A DNA stretch of 64,000 nt. Source: AC-49 sp963817035 (lineage in GTDB: Bacteria; Actinomycetota; Thermoleophilia; Solirubrobacterales; Solirubrobacteraceae). The position numbers and the translations under genes were made by a program. Location: positions 124,001 to 188,000 of the forward strand of contig CAWFMM010000003.1 in the NCBI GenBank assembly GCA_963817035.1, written 5' to 3'. Below the pieces are notes generated by a model. That model saw only the letters and a program-made list of their open reading frames with translations, had not been told where the DNA came from and made no database searches. Below, in pieces: positions 8,365 to 17,146 of the stretch (position 1 is its first letter; each line of letters opens with the position of its first letter).

Positions 8365-9009
8365 TCAGGAGCTCGGGAGCACGCGCTGCCGGGACGCGGC
8401 CGCGCTGTCGGCGGCGGCGCGGGCGCTGACGCCCCATTCGTCGTGCTCGCGGATCGCGAGGTTGACGAGCACGAGCTCCGCTGCCCCGCGCGCCGCGGCC
8501 TCGGCCAGCAGCACCGCGACGATCGCGTCGGGCCGTTCGTCGGCGCCGCCCATCTGCGCGACCAGTGCCGCGAGCTCGGCGACCTCGGCGGCCGCCTCGG
8601 CGATCGCGAGCGGCGCGGCCGCCGCGAACTCGAGCGCCTCGGCGAGCTCGAGATCGCGCTGCTCGCCCTCCGCCGCTGTCACGCTCGGCGCCTTGGCGAC
8701 CCCACGGTGCTCGCGGTCCTGCCCGGCGCGGCGCAGCAGCCCGCGCGCGTGCGCGTAGACCTCGGCGTCCGTGGCCGCCAGTGCCGACAGCCGCGCGCGC
8801 AACGCCTCGGACTGCGCGATCGCACCCCCCGCGCCGTCCCACGTCGTGCGCGCACTCCGCGCGGCCATGCAGGTGAGTGCCGCCGCGAACGCCGCGCTGA
8901 GCGCGGCTGACGAGCCGCCCGCGGCGGGGAACTGCTGGCGCGAGACGTCGTCGAGCGTGTCGCCCAGCGAGCGCGCCAGCAGGTCAGCCAACAGATCGCG
9001 CGAAGCCAT
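8365..9009 (-). CDS. Cyclodeaminase/cyclohydrolase (FTCD C-terminal-like) family protein
   Basis: The 214-residue helical protein resembles the C-terminal domain of formimidotransferase-cyclodeaminase and the FchA cyclohydrolases. Evidence includes AAGGSSAALSAAFAAALTCMAA near the N-terminus (shown here as its central motif) and a long alanine-rich helical body. FchA-type proteins interconvert methenyl- and formyl-tetrahydrofolate, fitting the one-carbon genes nearby (fdh, metK, pab), though that link is inference. It is alanine-rich, so similarity should be confirmed by profile search. Confidence 0.7.
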   Translation of the reverse strand: MASRDLLADLLARSLGDTLDDVSRQQFPAAGGSSAALSAAFAAALTCMAARSARTTWDGAGGAIAQSEALRARLSALAATDAEVYAHARGLLRRAGQDREHRGVAKAPSVTAAEGEQRDLELAEALEFAAAAPLAIAEAAAEVAELAALVAQMGGADERPDAIVAVLLAEAAARGAAELVLVNLAIREHDEWGVSARAAADSAAASRQRVLPSS

Positions 9010-9118
9010 CGCGGAGCGATGCTACCCGTCGCCACGTGACGACCAGTCGCCGCGACCGTCTCGTTGCGCGCAACGGCGGCCTCGGCTGCCATGCAGCCGA
9101 GGGACGCGATCGGCTCGA

Positions 9119-9583
9119 CTACTGCTCGCCGTCGGGGCGTAGGCGCGCGAGCTCGGCGCGGATCTCCGCGAGCTCTCGCGCCAGGTGATCCATGCGCTGC
9201 GCGTAGGGGTCCTCGCCCTCGGCGATCGCCTGGCGCTGGTAGCGCGAGACGAAGCCGCCGGTGATCATCGCGATGATCACGGTCAGGAACGCCAGCCCGC
9301 CGAGGAGCAGGAACGAGCCGATGATCTTGCCCTCCGGGGTCACCGGGACGACGTCGCCGTAGCCGACCGTGGTGACGGTCTCCAGCGCCCACCACATGCC
9401 CAGCCAGACGGTCGGAAACGAATCCGGATCGGCCCACCGCTCAAGGACCCCGAAGATGACGATCGCCGCAAGCCAGGCGACCGTGATCAGAAACGCCGCG
9501 TCGCGGGGGCGCAGCCCGCGGCGCTGCCCGCGCCCTTCCGACCACTCGATCAAGCGCTCATGGATCGGCTTTTCGCGGGCCAT
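9119..9583 (-). CDS. Two-transmembrane potassium channel
   Basis: The 154-residue protein has one hydrophobic helix (about residues 29-47), a pore loop with the K+ selectivity filter TVGYGD, and a second helix. A charged, probably coiled-coil C-terminus follows (LARELAEIRAELARLRPDG). This is a minimal KcsA-like channel without an RCK domain. ATG 9583 is the first ATG; a TTG lies one codon upstream. It is transcribed away from a plus-strand cluster that ends with a second, similar channel. Confidence 0.88.
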   Translation of the reverse strand: MAREKPIHERLIEWSEGRGQRRGLRPRDAAFLITVAWLAAIVIFGVLERWADPDSFPTVWLGMWWALETVTTVGYGDVVPVTPEGKIIGSFLLLGGLAFLTVIIAMITGGFVSRYQRQAIAEGEDPYAQRMDHLARELAEIRAELARLRPDGEQ

Positions 9584-9633
9584 CAACTTTGGGGGTTCGG
9601 CAGTCGGCGAAGCCCTCCTTTAGGCTCGGCGCC

Positions 9634-9906
9634 ATGAGCGAGCTGCTGCAGGCCCCGATCGACAACTGGGTGGCCGCATTCGACGGGATCGTCCTCGAGA
9701 TCTTCACTCCGTACCGCGAGGGATCGATCCGCTACCACGCCGGTCTGATGGTCGACTGCCGTATCGATGGCTCGGTGCTGACCGTCGACTTCCAGCGCAG
9801 CGAGATCGGGCTGTGGCCGTTTCGCGAGGAGCAGCGCCCGCAGGTCGAGACACTCGTCGCGGCGATCGCCGCCGTCCGCGCCGCCGCGGGGGCCGCCGCT
9901 CCGTGA
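9634..9906 (+). CDS. Hypothetical 90-residue protein
   Basis: The product is small, soluble and of unknown family. It has a beta-strand-like central part (SIRYHAGLMVDC, SVLTVDFQRSEIG) and an alanine-rich tail. The ATG at 9634 was chosen because the upstream in-frame extension overlaps the divergent channel promoter. Its stop overlaps the GTG start of the YrhK-like gene (GTGA), placing it in a three-gene operon with that membrane protein and a potassium channel. Confidence 0.65.
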   Translation: MSELLQAPIDNWVAAFDGIVLEIFTPYREGSIRYHAGLMVDCRIDGSVLTVDFQRSEIGLWPFREEQRPQVETLVAAIAAVRAAAGAAAP

Positions 9907-10529
9907 ACCTCCGCCGCCTGCGACGCGAGTCGTGGGGATTCGCGATCGGCTCACTGTGCTTCGCGCTCGGCGCACTGCCTGGCTACCTCGACCTCGTCGG
10001 ACCGGTCGCCGACAACGTCACCTACTTCATCGGCTCGCTGTTCTTCACCACCGCTGGGTTCATCCAGCTGCGCCTCAGCGGCCGCTGGCGGCCGGGGGCC
10101 TGGAAGTCGCGCGAGGACTGGGACGACTGGTGGGCGGCGGCGATCCAGTTCGTCGGCACGCTGTTCTTCAACGTGTCGACCGGCGTCGCGCTGTGGTCGC
10201 ACCTCAGCGCCGAGCAGGCCAAGCACCACGTCTGGCGCCCCGACGTGCTCGGCTCGATCTGCTTCCTCGTGGCCAGCGCGCTCGCCGTTGTCGCCACGAC
10301 GCACCGCGATCGTCTCTGGGACCCCGTGGTCCGCAACTGGTGGAGCACGTGGCTGAACATGCTCGGCTCGATCGCGTTCGGTGTCTCGGCCGCCGCCGCG
10401 AAGGTCGTGACGTCCTCGGGCGAGGCGCGCAACGTCGAGGCGGTCAACCTCGGGACCTTTGTCGGCGCGCTCTGCTTCCTCGTCGCGGCGCTCCTCGTGC
10501 TGCCACCGAAACCCGTGGCGCAGTCGTGA
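9903..10529 (+). CDS. YrhK-like multi-pass membrane protein
   Basis: The 208-residue protein has several hydrophobic helices, including a pattern seen in YrhK-domain proteins: FAIGSLCFALGALPGYLDL, then YFIGSLFFTTAGFIQL. Further transmembrane helices occupy the second half (SICFLVASALAVVA, GALCFLVAALLVLP). The GTG start overlaps the preceding stop, and its own stop overlaps the GTG start of the next gene. The role is unknown; tight coupling to a K+ channel suggests a membrane-associated partner. Confidence 0.75.
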   Translation: MNLRRLRRESWGFAIGSLCFALGALPGYLDLVGPVADNVTYFIGSLFFTTAGFIQLRLSGRWRPGAWKSREDWDDWWAAAIQFVGTLFFNVSTGVALWSHLSAEQAKHHVWRPDVLGSICFLVASALAVVATTHRDRLWDPVVRNWWSTWLNMLGSIAFGVSAAAAKVVTSSGEARNVEAVNLGTFVGALCFLVAALLVLPPKPVAQS

Positions 10530-10987
10530 CCGAACCCGCCCGGCCGCGCGCGGCGAAGATCCTGCTCGGCCGGACCTTGACCGTCGGCCGCGCCGTGCAG
10601 ATCCTCGTGACGGTGACGTTGTCGGTGACGCTCGCCGGCGGGATCCTGATCCACTTCGTCGACCGCCAGAACTTCCCCAACATCGGCAGCGGCGTGTGGT
10701 GGTCGGTCCAGACCGTCACCACGGTCGGCTACGGCGACATCGTGCCGACGACCGCCTACGGCCGCATCATCGCCGGGCTCGTGATGCTGGCCGGGATCGG
10801 CTTTCTCACGGTGATGACCGCCGCGATCACGTCGACGTTCATCGAGACCGCGCGGCGGCGCCTCGCGGGTGACCGCGAGGCCGAACTGAAGACGACGCTC
10901 GCGGAGATCAGCCGCCGCCTCGACGCGATCGAGACAAGCCTCGGCGAGCTGCGAGGGACGCCCGCGCCGGATCAGCCCGAGCGTTGA
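10526..10987 (+). CDS. Two-transmembrane potassium channel (second copy)
   Basis: The 153-residue protein has TM helix, pore loop with TVGYGD, TM helix, and a coiled-coil C-terminal tail (LAEISRRLDAIETSLGEL). It is similar in length and layout to the minus-strand channel at 9119-9583, so they look like paralogues. It starts with GTG overlapping the YrhK-like stop. The last 16 bp overlap the convergent histidine kinase gene. Confidence 0.87.
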   Translation: MTEPARPRAAKILLGRTLTVGRAVQILVTVTLSVTLAGGILIHFVDRQNFPNIGSGVWWSVQTVTTVGYGDIVPTTAYGRIIAGLVMLAGIGFLTVMTAAITSTFIETARRRLAGDREAELKTTLAEISRRLDAIETSLGELRGTPAPDQPER

Positions 10988-12426
10988 CGGAGTCTCTCCG
11001 CGGGGCGTGCGTGTTTGGCGCGTTTCTTCCCGGTTTCGGGGCGGGTGAGAGCGCGCTCGGGTGCGGATCGGGTGTCGGGCTGCGCCGCGTGCGGGAAGCT
11101 CACGGTGAACGTGCAGGTGTCGCGGTCCTGGTGGTGTGTGGCGTCGCCTCCGTGGGCGCGTGCGATTGCTTGCACGATGGCCAGTCCGAGACCGGCGCCG
11201 GGGAGCGCTCGCCCCTGTGGTCCGCGCTCGAAGGGCGCGAACGGGTCGAGCGCGGGCGTGGGGCCGGGCCCTTCGTCGCTCACACTGATGCGGACGAGGT
11301 CGAGGTCGTCGACGGCATCGATCGTGACGGTGCCGGACCCGTGGCGCAGCGCGTTGTGGATGAGTTCGGCGACCGCGCTCGCGGCCCGGCGGGGGTCGAC
11401 CCAGATGGCCGGCAGCTCGGCCACGCGCGGCGCCACTCGTACGAGGCCATCGCCGCCGGCCGATCGAACGGCGTCGCCGACCAGTGTTTCCACGGGTATC
11501 GCCTCGGGCTGGAGGCGGATCTCCTCGGCGCTGGTGACCTCGAGTAGCCCGTCGGCGAGACGGATCAGGCGCTGGACCTCCTCGCGCGTGGAGTGCAGGG
11601 CAGCGACGAGTTCGTCGCGCGGTCGCGGGCGCCCGAGTGCGTTCTCCAGCTCGGCGGTCAGGATCGCCAGCGGGGTGCGCAGCTCGTGGGATGCGCCGGC
11701 GACGAAGCGGCGCTCGCGTGCGCGCGCGCCGGACAGCCGGTCGAGCAGGGCGTTGAGCGTCCGGCCGAGCCGCGCGATCTCGTCGTCGCCGGGCGGCACG
11801 GAGAGGCGTGCGTCGGGCGCCGCGTCGCGGATCGCGTCGGCCTGGCGGCGCATCCGATCGACCGGGCGCAGCGCCAGCGCCGCGACGGCGTACCCGGCCA
11901 ACGAGGCCAGCAGCAGGGCCAGCGCCCCGCCGACGATCAGCTGGGAGCGGACGTGGCTCAGTGTCGCCTCTCGTGGTCCGAGCGACGCACCGACGAGAAT
12001 CACGAAGTGGAACTCCTCGACGTGCGTCGACTCGGCAAGGACGCGAATCGTCCCCCCGAAGCCCGGCGGCCCGGACGTCTGGACGATCTGCCCGTGGGCG
12101 ACGATCGCCTGGCGGGCGGCGGGCGACAGCAGCGGTTCGGTCACCCGGGAAGGCGTGACCTGCAGGACGCGCCCGCTCGGTTCGATCAGCTGACTGACCT
12201 CGGTCCCGACGGGCGCCAAACGCGCCCGCGACGGCTCGACGTCGCCCCCAGACGCGAGCAGCAACCCGCGAACCTCGGCCGCGCGACCACGCAGCCCGGC
12301 GTCGACGTCCTGTGTGAGATCGCCCCGTAGTCGGTGCAGCACCACCGAGCCGGCGACGACGAGCACGAACGCCATCACGGCCGCGAAGATGACGGTCAGC
12401 CTGGCTCGCAGCGGGACGCGGGTCAT
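10972..12426 (-). CDS. Sensor histidine kinase (HAMP-HisKA-HATPase)
   Basis: The 484-residue membrane kinase has a first TM helix at about residues 10-30 (VIFAAVMAFVLVVAGSVVL), an extracytoplasmic sensor of about 120 residues and a second TM helix. A HAMP linker, an H-box with phospho-accepting His in GASHELRTPLA, an N-box (ELIHNALRHG) and G-boxes (DEGPG, GAGLGLAIV) follow. It phosphorylates the adjacent OmpR-type regulator, whose stop overlaps this ATG (ATGA). The basic 35-residue tail after the kinase domain is unusual. The signal sensed is unknown. Confidence 0.93.
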   Translation of the reverse strand: MTRVPLRARLTVIFAAVMAFVLVVAGSVVLHRLRGDLTQDVDAGLRGRAAEVRGLLLASGGDVEPSRARLAPVGTEVSQLIEPSGRVLQVTPSRVTEPLLSPAARQAIVAHGQIVQTSGPPGFGGTIRVLAESTHVEEFHFVILVGASLGPREATLSHVRSQLIVGGALALLLASLAGYAVAALALRPVDRMRRQADAIRDAAPDARLSVPPGDDEIARLGRTLNALLDRLSGARARERRFVAGASHELRTPLAILTAELENALGRPRPRDELVAALHSTREEVQRLIRLADGLLEVTSAEEIRLQPEAIPVETLVGDAVRSAGGDGLVRVAPRVAELPAIWVDPRRAASAVAELIHNALRHGSGTVTIDAVDDLDLVRISVSDEGPGPTPALDPFAPFERGPQGRALPGAGLGLAIVQAIARAHGGDATHHQDRDTCTFTVSFPHAAQPDTRSAPERALTRPETGKKRAKHARPAERLRQRSG

Positions 12427-13100
12427 ACGGACTCTTCTCGAAGTTGGTATCCGACGCCGCGTACCGTCCGCAGCGAATCGGTGCCGAACGGGCGGTCGAT
12501 CTTCTCGCGCAGGTGGCGCACGTAGACGTCGATCAAGTTGGAGCGCTGCTCGAAGTTCACGTCCCACACATGCTCGAGCAGCTCGCTGCGCGAGACGACA
12601 TCGCCGGCTCGGCGGATCAGCTCCTCGAGCAGCGCGAACTCACGCGGAGTCAGGCAGACCGGCACTCCCGCGCGGGACACCTCATGCCGTGCGGGATCGA
12701 GACGCAGATCGCCGCACTCGAGCACCGTCGCCCGCACCGGACCTGGACGGCGCGCGAGGGCACGAAGCCGAGCGACCAGCTCGGCCAGCGCGAACGGCTT
12801 GACGAGATAGTCATCCGCTCCGGCATCGAGCCCGTCGACACGGTCGGAGATCGTGCTACGCGCCGTGAGCATGATGATCGGCGCCTCGCACCCCTCGGCC
12901 CGCAGTCGCCGGCAGACCAGCAGGCCGTCGAGGTCGGGCAGCATCCGGTCAAGCACGATCGCGTCGTACGGGGCGGCCCCGACCATCCACAGCGCATCCG
13001 TGCCTCGCAGCGCGACGTCGACCGCGACGCCTCGCTCCTGGAGGTGGCGGCGCACGATCTTTGCGAGCTTGATCTCGTCCTCGACGATCAGGATGCGCAT
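12423..13100 (-). CDS. OmpR/PhoB-family response regulator
   Basis: The 225-residue regulator has an intact receiver: acidic VEDE near the N-terminus, phospho-acceptor Asp in IVLDRMLP, Thr in MLTAR and Lys in LVKPF. A winged-helix DNA-binding domain follows (LTPREFALLEEL ... VDVYVRHLREKID-like, TVRGVGYQL). It pairs with the downstream kinase. ATG 13100 begins the canonical MRILIVEDE; an earlier in-frame ATG would add a non-conserved stretch. Two direct-repeat blocks with OmpR-type half-sites lie just upstream. Confidence 0.94.
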   Translation of the reverse strand: MRILIVEDEIKLAKIVRRHLQERGVAVDVALRGTDALWMVGAAPYDAIVLDRMLPDLDGLLVCRRLRAEGCEAPIIMLTARSTISDRVDGLDAGADDYLVKPFALAELVARLRALARRPGPVRATVLECGDLRLDPARHEVSRAGVPVCLTPREFALLEELIRRAGDVVSRSELLEHVWDVNFEQRSNLIDVYVRHLREKIDRPFGTDSLRTVRGVGYQLREESV

Positions 13101-13129
13101 TGCGACATAGCATCGCGCAGCGGATGAGA

Positions 13130-13174
13130 AATCGACGAACGTATTCATCGATCCTTCACGATCGCTCGGGCATC
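13130..13174. repeat. 45-bp direct repeat, copy 1, with TTCA half-sites
   Basis: This block matches the block at 13240-13284 at 38 of 45 positions by my alignment. It contains TTCATCG at 13144 and TTCACGA at 13155, spaced 11 bp. That is the spacing used by OmpR/PhoB-type regulators on direct repeats. It sits about 30 bp upstream of the response-regulator start. Confidence 0.7.
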
Positions 13175-13239
13175 GTGGCGTCGATGCGAACGCCGGACCG
13201 CGTCGACAACTACCAGGAGAACGAAGCCCCCGAATGACG

Positions 13240-13284
13240 AATCGATGAACGCATTCATCGTCCCTTCACGGTCGGTCGCGCATC
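13240..13284. repeat. 45-bp direct repeat, copy 2, with TTCA half-sites
   Basis: The second copy carries TTCATCG at 13254 and TTCACGG at 13265, again 11 bp apart, plus the inverted repeat GATGAA...TTCATC. It ends 10 bp before the GTG start of the phosphoesterase gene, so it is well placed to control that gene. Confidence 0.7.
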
Positions 13285-13294
13285 CTGCCGCCTA

Positions 13295-14345
13295 GTGCGT
13301 ACGCCTCCTGCCTTTCTCGCTCTCGCCGCCACCGCCGCGACGCTCCTGTGCTCGTGCGGCTCGTCGAGCTCGAGCACGCACGCCGCACGGACGGCGCGTC
13401 CGGTCAGCTTCACGTCGACGACCCCCGCCCCCGCCGGCCTCGAAGGCGTCCCGGCTTTCGGGCACGTGTTTCTGATCGTCGGGGAGAACACGGCCTTCAG
13501 CCAGGTCACGCCCCGCAACGCGCCGTTCCTCACCGGCACCGTGATCCCGCACAACGCATGGCTGACCCACTACTACGGGCTCACCGACGGATCGCTCGGC
13601 GACTATGCCGCGATGGTCTCGGGCCAGTTCGTCCGATGCGAGCAGAACAACGACTTCTCGTTCACGAACGGCGACGTGCCCGGACAGCACGCGTGCCACC
13701 AGTCAGTGGACAACCTGTTCCATCAGCTCGATGGGGGCGGGATCTCGTGGCAGGAATGGACCGAGTCGGCCGCCAACGCGTGTGACATGTTCGACCATGG
13801 CGCGACCTGGGCGCGCAACCTGTTCGCTGTCCCACCACAGTCCGGCCCTTTACTTTGACGACGTTCAGGCCAACCACTCCTCGGAGGACGTGATTCCCTC
13901 GCCCGAGTGTCGACACAAGGTGCTCGCCGCAGGGACGACCGGCCCGGACGACATGAGCGCGTTCAACGCCGCCCTCGCGGCCGGCGCGGTCGCGCGCTTC
14001 GACATGGTCATCCCCAACAACTGCGAGAACGGCCACGACCACTGTGGAACGCACAACTCCGTACACCAGTTCGACGACTTCCTGGCCCGCGAAGTCCCAA
14101 AGATCCAGGCGTCGCGCTCGTTCGGCTCAGACGGCTTGATCTTCGTCGTCTGGGACGAGGGCTCCGATCTCGACCCGCTGCACGTCGCCACCGCCGTGAT
14201 CGGCCCGCCGGTCAGGCCCGGAAGCACCAGCAGCGTGCACCTGAACCACTACAGCCTGCTGCGCACACTCGAAGACGGCTTCGGCATCAGCCACCACCTG
14301 GCCCGCGCGGCACGCGCTCACGCCTTCACCGGCATCTGGCGCTGA
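13295..14345 (+). pseudogene. Secreted lipoprotein phosphoesterase, broken by a +1 frameshift
   Basis: The first frame (13295-13858) encodes a lipoprotein signal (LLCSCGSS) and the N-terminal half of a PF04185-type phosphoesterase (IVGENTAF, SWQEWTESA). The second frame, ending at 14345, continues it from SPALYFDD through NCENGHDHCG and VVWDEGSDL to the C-terminus. Removing one C from CCC at 13831-13833 restores a continuous product reading AVHHSPALYF, which aligns with the intact paralogue downstream (HHNPALYF). The family includes acid phosphatases and phospholipase C-like enzymes. It is either a true pseudogene or a sequencing error. Confidence 0.85.
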
Positions 14346-14380
14346 CCGACATGTCTCCCTACCCTGGGGAAGGACCCGCG

Positions 14381-15316
14381 ATGTCCCGTCGTGCACGCAC
14401 CGTTCAACGACGATCGGCCCGGGCGTTCGTGGCCGCGGTGCTCATGCTGGCGCTGGCCGCGTCGGCGCAGGGGGCCGTCCCGCGGTTCGGCCACACGTTC
14501 GTGATCGTGGGCGAGAACACCAGCTTCTCGCAGATCACGCCCCGGCACGCGCCGTACATGACCGGCACCCTGCGCCCCCGTGGCGCGTGGCTTGAGAACT
14601 ACCACTCGTTCACGACGTCCAGCAGCCTGGGCGAGTACATCGCCATGGTCTCCGGCCAGTTCAACCGCTGCGAGGCCAACAACCAGCTCCCAGTGCACTG
14701 CCACCAGAACATCCCCAGCCTCTTCAGCCAGCTCGCTGCCTCTGGACGCACCTGGAAGGACTGGCAGGAATCGATGCCCGCGCCGTGCTACCGCAAGGAC
14801 GCCGGCCTGCCGTCCCGCCACAACGAGTACGGCGCCCATCACAACCCCGCGCTGTACTTCACCAATCTGGCCCCGTCATGCCCGGCGAACAACATCCCAA
14901 TGGGCGGCACGGGCGCCGTGGCGACCAGCGCGTTCGACTCGGCGCTGGCCACCGGGAGGGTCGCCAACTTCAACCTCGTCGTCCCCAACGACTGCGAGAA
15001 CGGCCACGACCCGTGCGGCGGCGACCCCGTCCGCCACTTCGACTCCTTCCTCAGGCGCGAAGTGCCGCGAATCGAGGCGTCCCCGGCATTCGGATCAAAC
15101 GGGGTGATCTTCATCACCTGGGACGAGGGCGCCGATCCGCCACTACAACCCGGCCACGTCGCCCACCTCGTCCTCAGCCCGCTCGTGCGACCCGGCACGG
15201 TCGACAGCACTCGCCACACCCACTACGGCCTGGAGCGCACCCTGGCCGAGGGCTTCGGCCTCCCAGCGCTCGCCCACGCCCGCACCGCGACCGCGATCAC
15301 CAGCATCTGGAAGTGA
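14381..15316 (+). CDS. Secreted phosphoesterase (PF04185-like)
   Basis: The 311-residue protein begins with a signal peptide (FVAAVLMLALAASAQG). It keeps the family landmarks: IVGENTSF near the N-terminus, WKDWQESM, HHNPALYF, NDCENGHDPCGG and ITWDEGAD, supplying the acidic and histidine metal ligands expected of this alkaline-phosphatase-like superfamily. The likely role is hydrolysis of extracellular phosphate esters. ATG 14381 has GGGGAAGGA 7-11 nt upstream; an ATG at 14351 lacks one. It is a paralogue of the frameshifted gene immediately upstream. Confidence 0.85.
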   Translation: MSRRARTVQRRSARAFVAAVLMLALAASAQGAVPRFGHTFVIVGENTSFSQITPRHAPYMTGTLRPRGAWLENYHSFTTSSSLGEYIAMVSGQFNRCEANNQLPVHCHQNIPSLFSQLAASGRTWKDWQESMPAPCYRKDAGLPSRHNEYGAHHNPALYFTNLAPSCPANNIPMGGTGAVATSAFDSALATGRVANFNLVVPNDCENGHDPCGGDPVRHFDSFLRREVPRIEASPAFGSNGVIFITWDEGADPPLQPGHVAHLVLSPLVRPGTVDSTRHTHYGLERTLAEGFGLPALAHARTATAITSIWK

Positions 15317-15385
15317 GACAGAGGCCGTCCCGACGCCAACCAGCGCACGCCGACGAGTCCCAGGCCCCGGGCGGGCGGGCTCGTT

Positions 15386-15403
15386 CTCCCTCTCTGCAGG
15401 GAG
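15386..15403. terminator. Small hairpin between convergent genes
   Basis: CTCCCT and AGGGAG form a 6-bp stem around a 6-nt loop in the 115-bp gap between the convergent phosphoesterase and amidotransferase genes. No clear T-run follows, so termination is only a possibility. Confidence 0.3.
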
Positions 15404-15431
15404 TTCAGACGAACCGCCACCCGCGGCCGCG

Positions 15432-16280
15432 CTACTTCTCCGACTGCGCCGCCGCCGCGTGACCGTGGAGGTCGTCGAGCGTCAGCGGATGCACGGGCGG
15501 ATCGGGCAGGACCGTCGTCACCGTCGTCGTGAGGTCGGGCGCCACGTGGAGCAGCTCGCCCGACTGAAGCGGCTGCCAGTCGAAATCGCTGCCCATCTCC
15601 TCGCTCGCGACGGCGATCGCGGGCGCCGGTGTGTCGACCCCGAAGCGCAGGCGACGACGGCGGTCGCGGTGCTCGGTGGCGATGCCGGCGCGATCGTCGC
15701 ACCACAGCAGGTCATGGGTCTCGGGGTAGCGCAGCGCCCACAGCTGCGAGTCGGTCGCGAGCAGCAGGTTGATCGCATAGAGCGGCAGCGTCTGCGCGAT
15801 CCACGACGTCGCCGTGACGAGCCCGGCGGTGACGTCGCCGTCGTGGTCGTCGATCTCCTGGGTGATGAGCGCGAGGACGCGCTCGGAGTCGGTGTCACCG
15901 CCGATCGCCTCGCGGTAGCGGGGGCGCAGTCGGGCCTCGAGCTCATCGAGCCCATGGACGACGCCGTTGTGGGCGAAGATCCGCCCGTCGGCGATGAACG
16001 GATGTGTGTTGCGCTCGAGGTTCGCTCCGTTGGTCGCGAAGCGGATGTGCGCGACGAATATCCGCGAGCGCAGCTCGTGGGCCTCCTGCGGGAAGTTCCG
16101 GTCCTCATACGCCGCCTTCGCACGGCGCACGACGTGCGGCGCGCCCTGGGCGTCGAAGTGGCCGATCCCGTAGCCGTCGGGCTCGCGACGGCTCTGCTCC
16201 TCGACGCTGTTGGGCGTCTCGAGCAGGCCAAACGTGGCGGGGTAGGCCTCGAGCGAGGCGCGGCCGAAGAGACGGCACAT
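15432..16280 (-). CDS. Class II glutamine amidotransferase (YafJ/EgtC-like)
   Basis: The 282-residue protein starts MCRLFG, so Cys2 becomes the N-terminal nucleophile after removal of Met. The Ntn-hydrolase glutaminase features follow: GYGIGHF, HIRFATNG, FAHNGVVHG and GDTDSE. Stand-alone class II amidotransferases of this type include YafJ and the ergothioneine amidohydrolase EgtC. No ergothioneine genes are adjacent, so the substrate is open. It is followed by the peroxiredoxin gene on the same strand after 43 bp. Confidence 0.87.
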   Translation of the reverse strand: MCRLFGRASLEAYPATFGLLETPNSVEEQSRREPDGYGIGHFDAQGAPHVVRRAKAAYEDRNFPQEAHELRSRIFVAHIRFATNGANLERNTHPFIADGRIFAHNGVVHGLDELEARLRPRYREAIGGDTDSERVLALITQEIDDHDGDVTAGLVTATSWIAQTLPLYAINLLLATDSQLWALRYPETHDLLWCDDRAGIATEHRDRRRRLRFGVDTPAPAIAVASEEMGSDFDWQPLQSGELLHVAPDLTTTVTTVLPDPPVHPLTLDDLHGHAAAAQSEK

Positions 16281-16323
16281 GGCCGGAAGCCTAGTCCGCC
16301 TCAGGCGATGGCAGATGGACCCG

Positions 16324-16977
16324 CTACGGCGCGGGAACGATACGGATGTAGGGCCGCGGTGACTTCCAGCCGTCGGGGTACTTCTCCTTGGCCTGCTCGT
16401 CGGTCACCGAGCCGGCGATGATGACGTCCTCGCCGGGCTGCCACTGGGCCGGCGTCGCGACCGCGTGGCCGGCCGTGAGCTGGAGCGAGTCGATCACGCG
16501 CAGGACCTCGTCGAAGTTGCGCCCGGTCGTCATCGGGTAGATCAGCACGAGCTTGATCTTCTTGTCGGGCCCGACGACGAAGACGTTGCGCAGCGTCGCG
16601 TTCTGGGCGGGCGTGCGCTCCGTCGGGTCGCCCGAGACGTCGGCCGGAAGCATGCCGTAGAGCTTGGCGACGTTGAAGTCGGTGTCGGCGATGATCGGGT
16701 AGTTGGGCGCGGTGCCCTGCGTCTCCTCGATGTCCTGCGCCCACTTGTCGTGGTTCTCGGTCGGGTCGACCGAGAGCGCGACGATCTTCACGCCGCGCGT
16801 GTCGAACTCCGGCTTGATCGAGGCCATGTAGCCAAGCTCGGTCGTGCACACGGGCGTGAAGTCTCGGGGATGCGAGAACAGCACGGCCCAGCCGTCGCCG
16901 ACCCAATCGTGAAACGAGATGGGGCCTTCGGTGGTGTCGGCCTGGAAGTCGGGGGCGGTGTCGCCGATCGTCGGCAT
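16324..16977 (-). CDS. 1-Cys peroxiredoxin (Prx6 type)
   Basis: The 217-residue protein has the peroxidatic cysteine in the active-site motif PRDFTPVCTTE and a C-terminal extension typical of Prx6/1-Cys peroxiredoxins. This includes the APNYPIIAD, RNVFVVGPD and TGRNFDEVLRVIDSLQ segments. No resolving cysteine is apparent in the C-terminal half. It reduces H2O2 or organic peroxides in the cytoplasm. A GAGGAG ribosome site precedes ATG 16977, and an AT-richer promoter-like stretch lies at about 16998-17030. Confidence 0.95.
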   Translation of the reverse strand: MPTIGDTAPDFQADTTEGPISFHDWVGDGWAVLFSHPRDFTPVCTTELGYMASIKPEFDTRGVKIVALSVDPTENHDKWAQDIEETQGTAPNYPIIADTDFNVAKLYGMLPADVSGDPTERTPAQNATLRNVFVVGPDKKIKLVLIYPMTTGRNFDEVLRVIDSLQLTAGHAVATPAQWQPGEDVIIAGSVTDEQAKEKYPDGWKSPRPYIRIVPAP

Positions 16978-17146
16978 TCGGGTCTCCTCGAGAAAAACAG
17001 GGAATATGGATCAGGTTTTACTGTACTCCCTCGGCGACGCGGGCCGAACGCCCAGCCGGCGGGCCACCGGTTCACGCGCTGCACGAATTCGGCCGATTGG
17101 GCCACTCCAATGAAGAAAGCCGCAGGGCTGGCCGAATATCCGGTCG

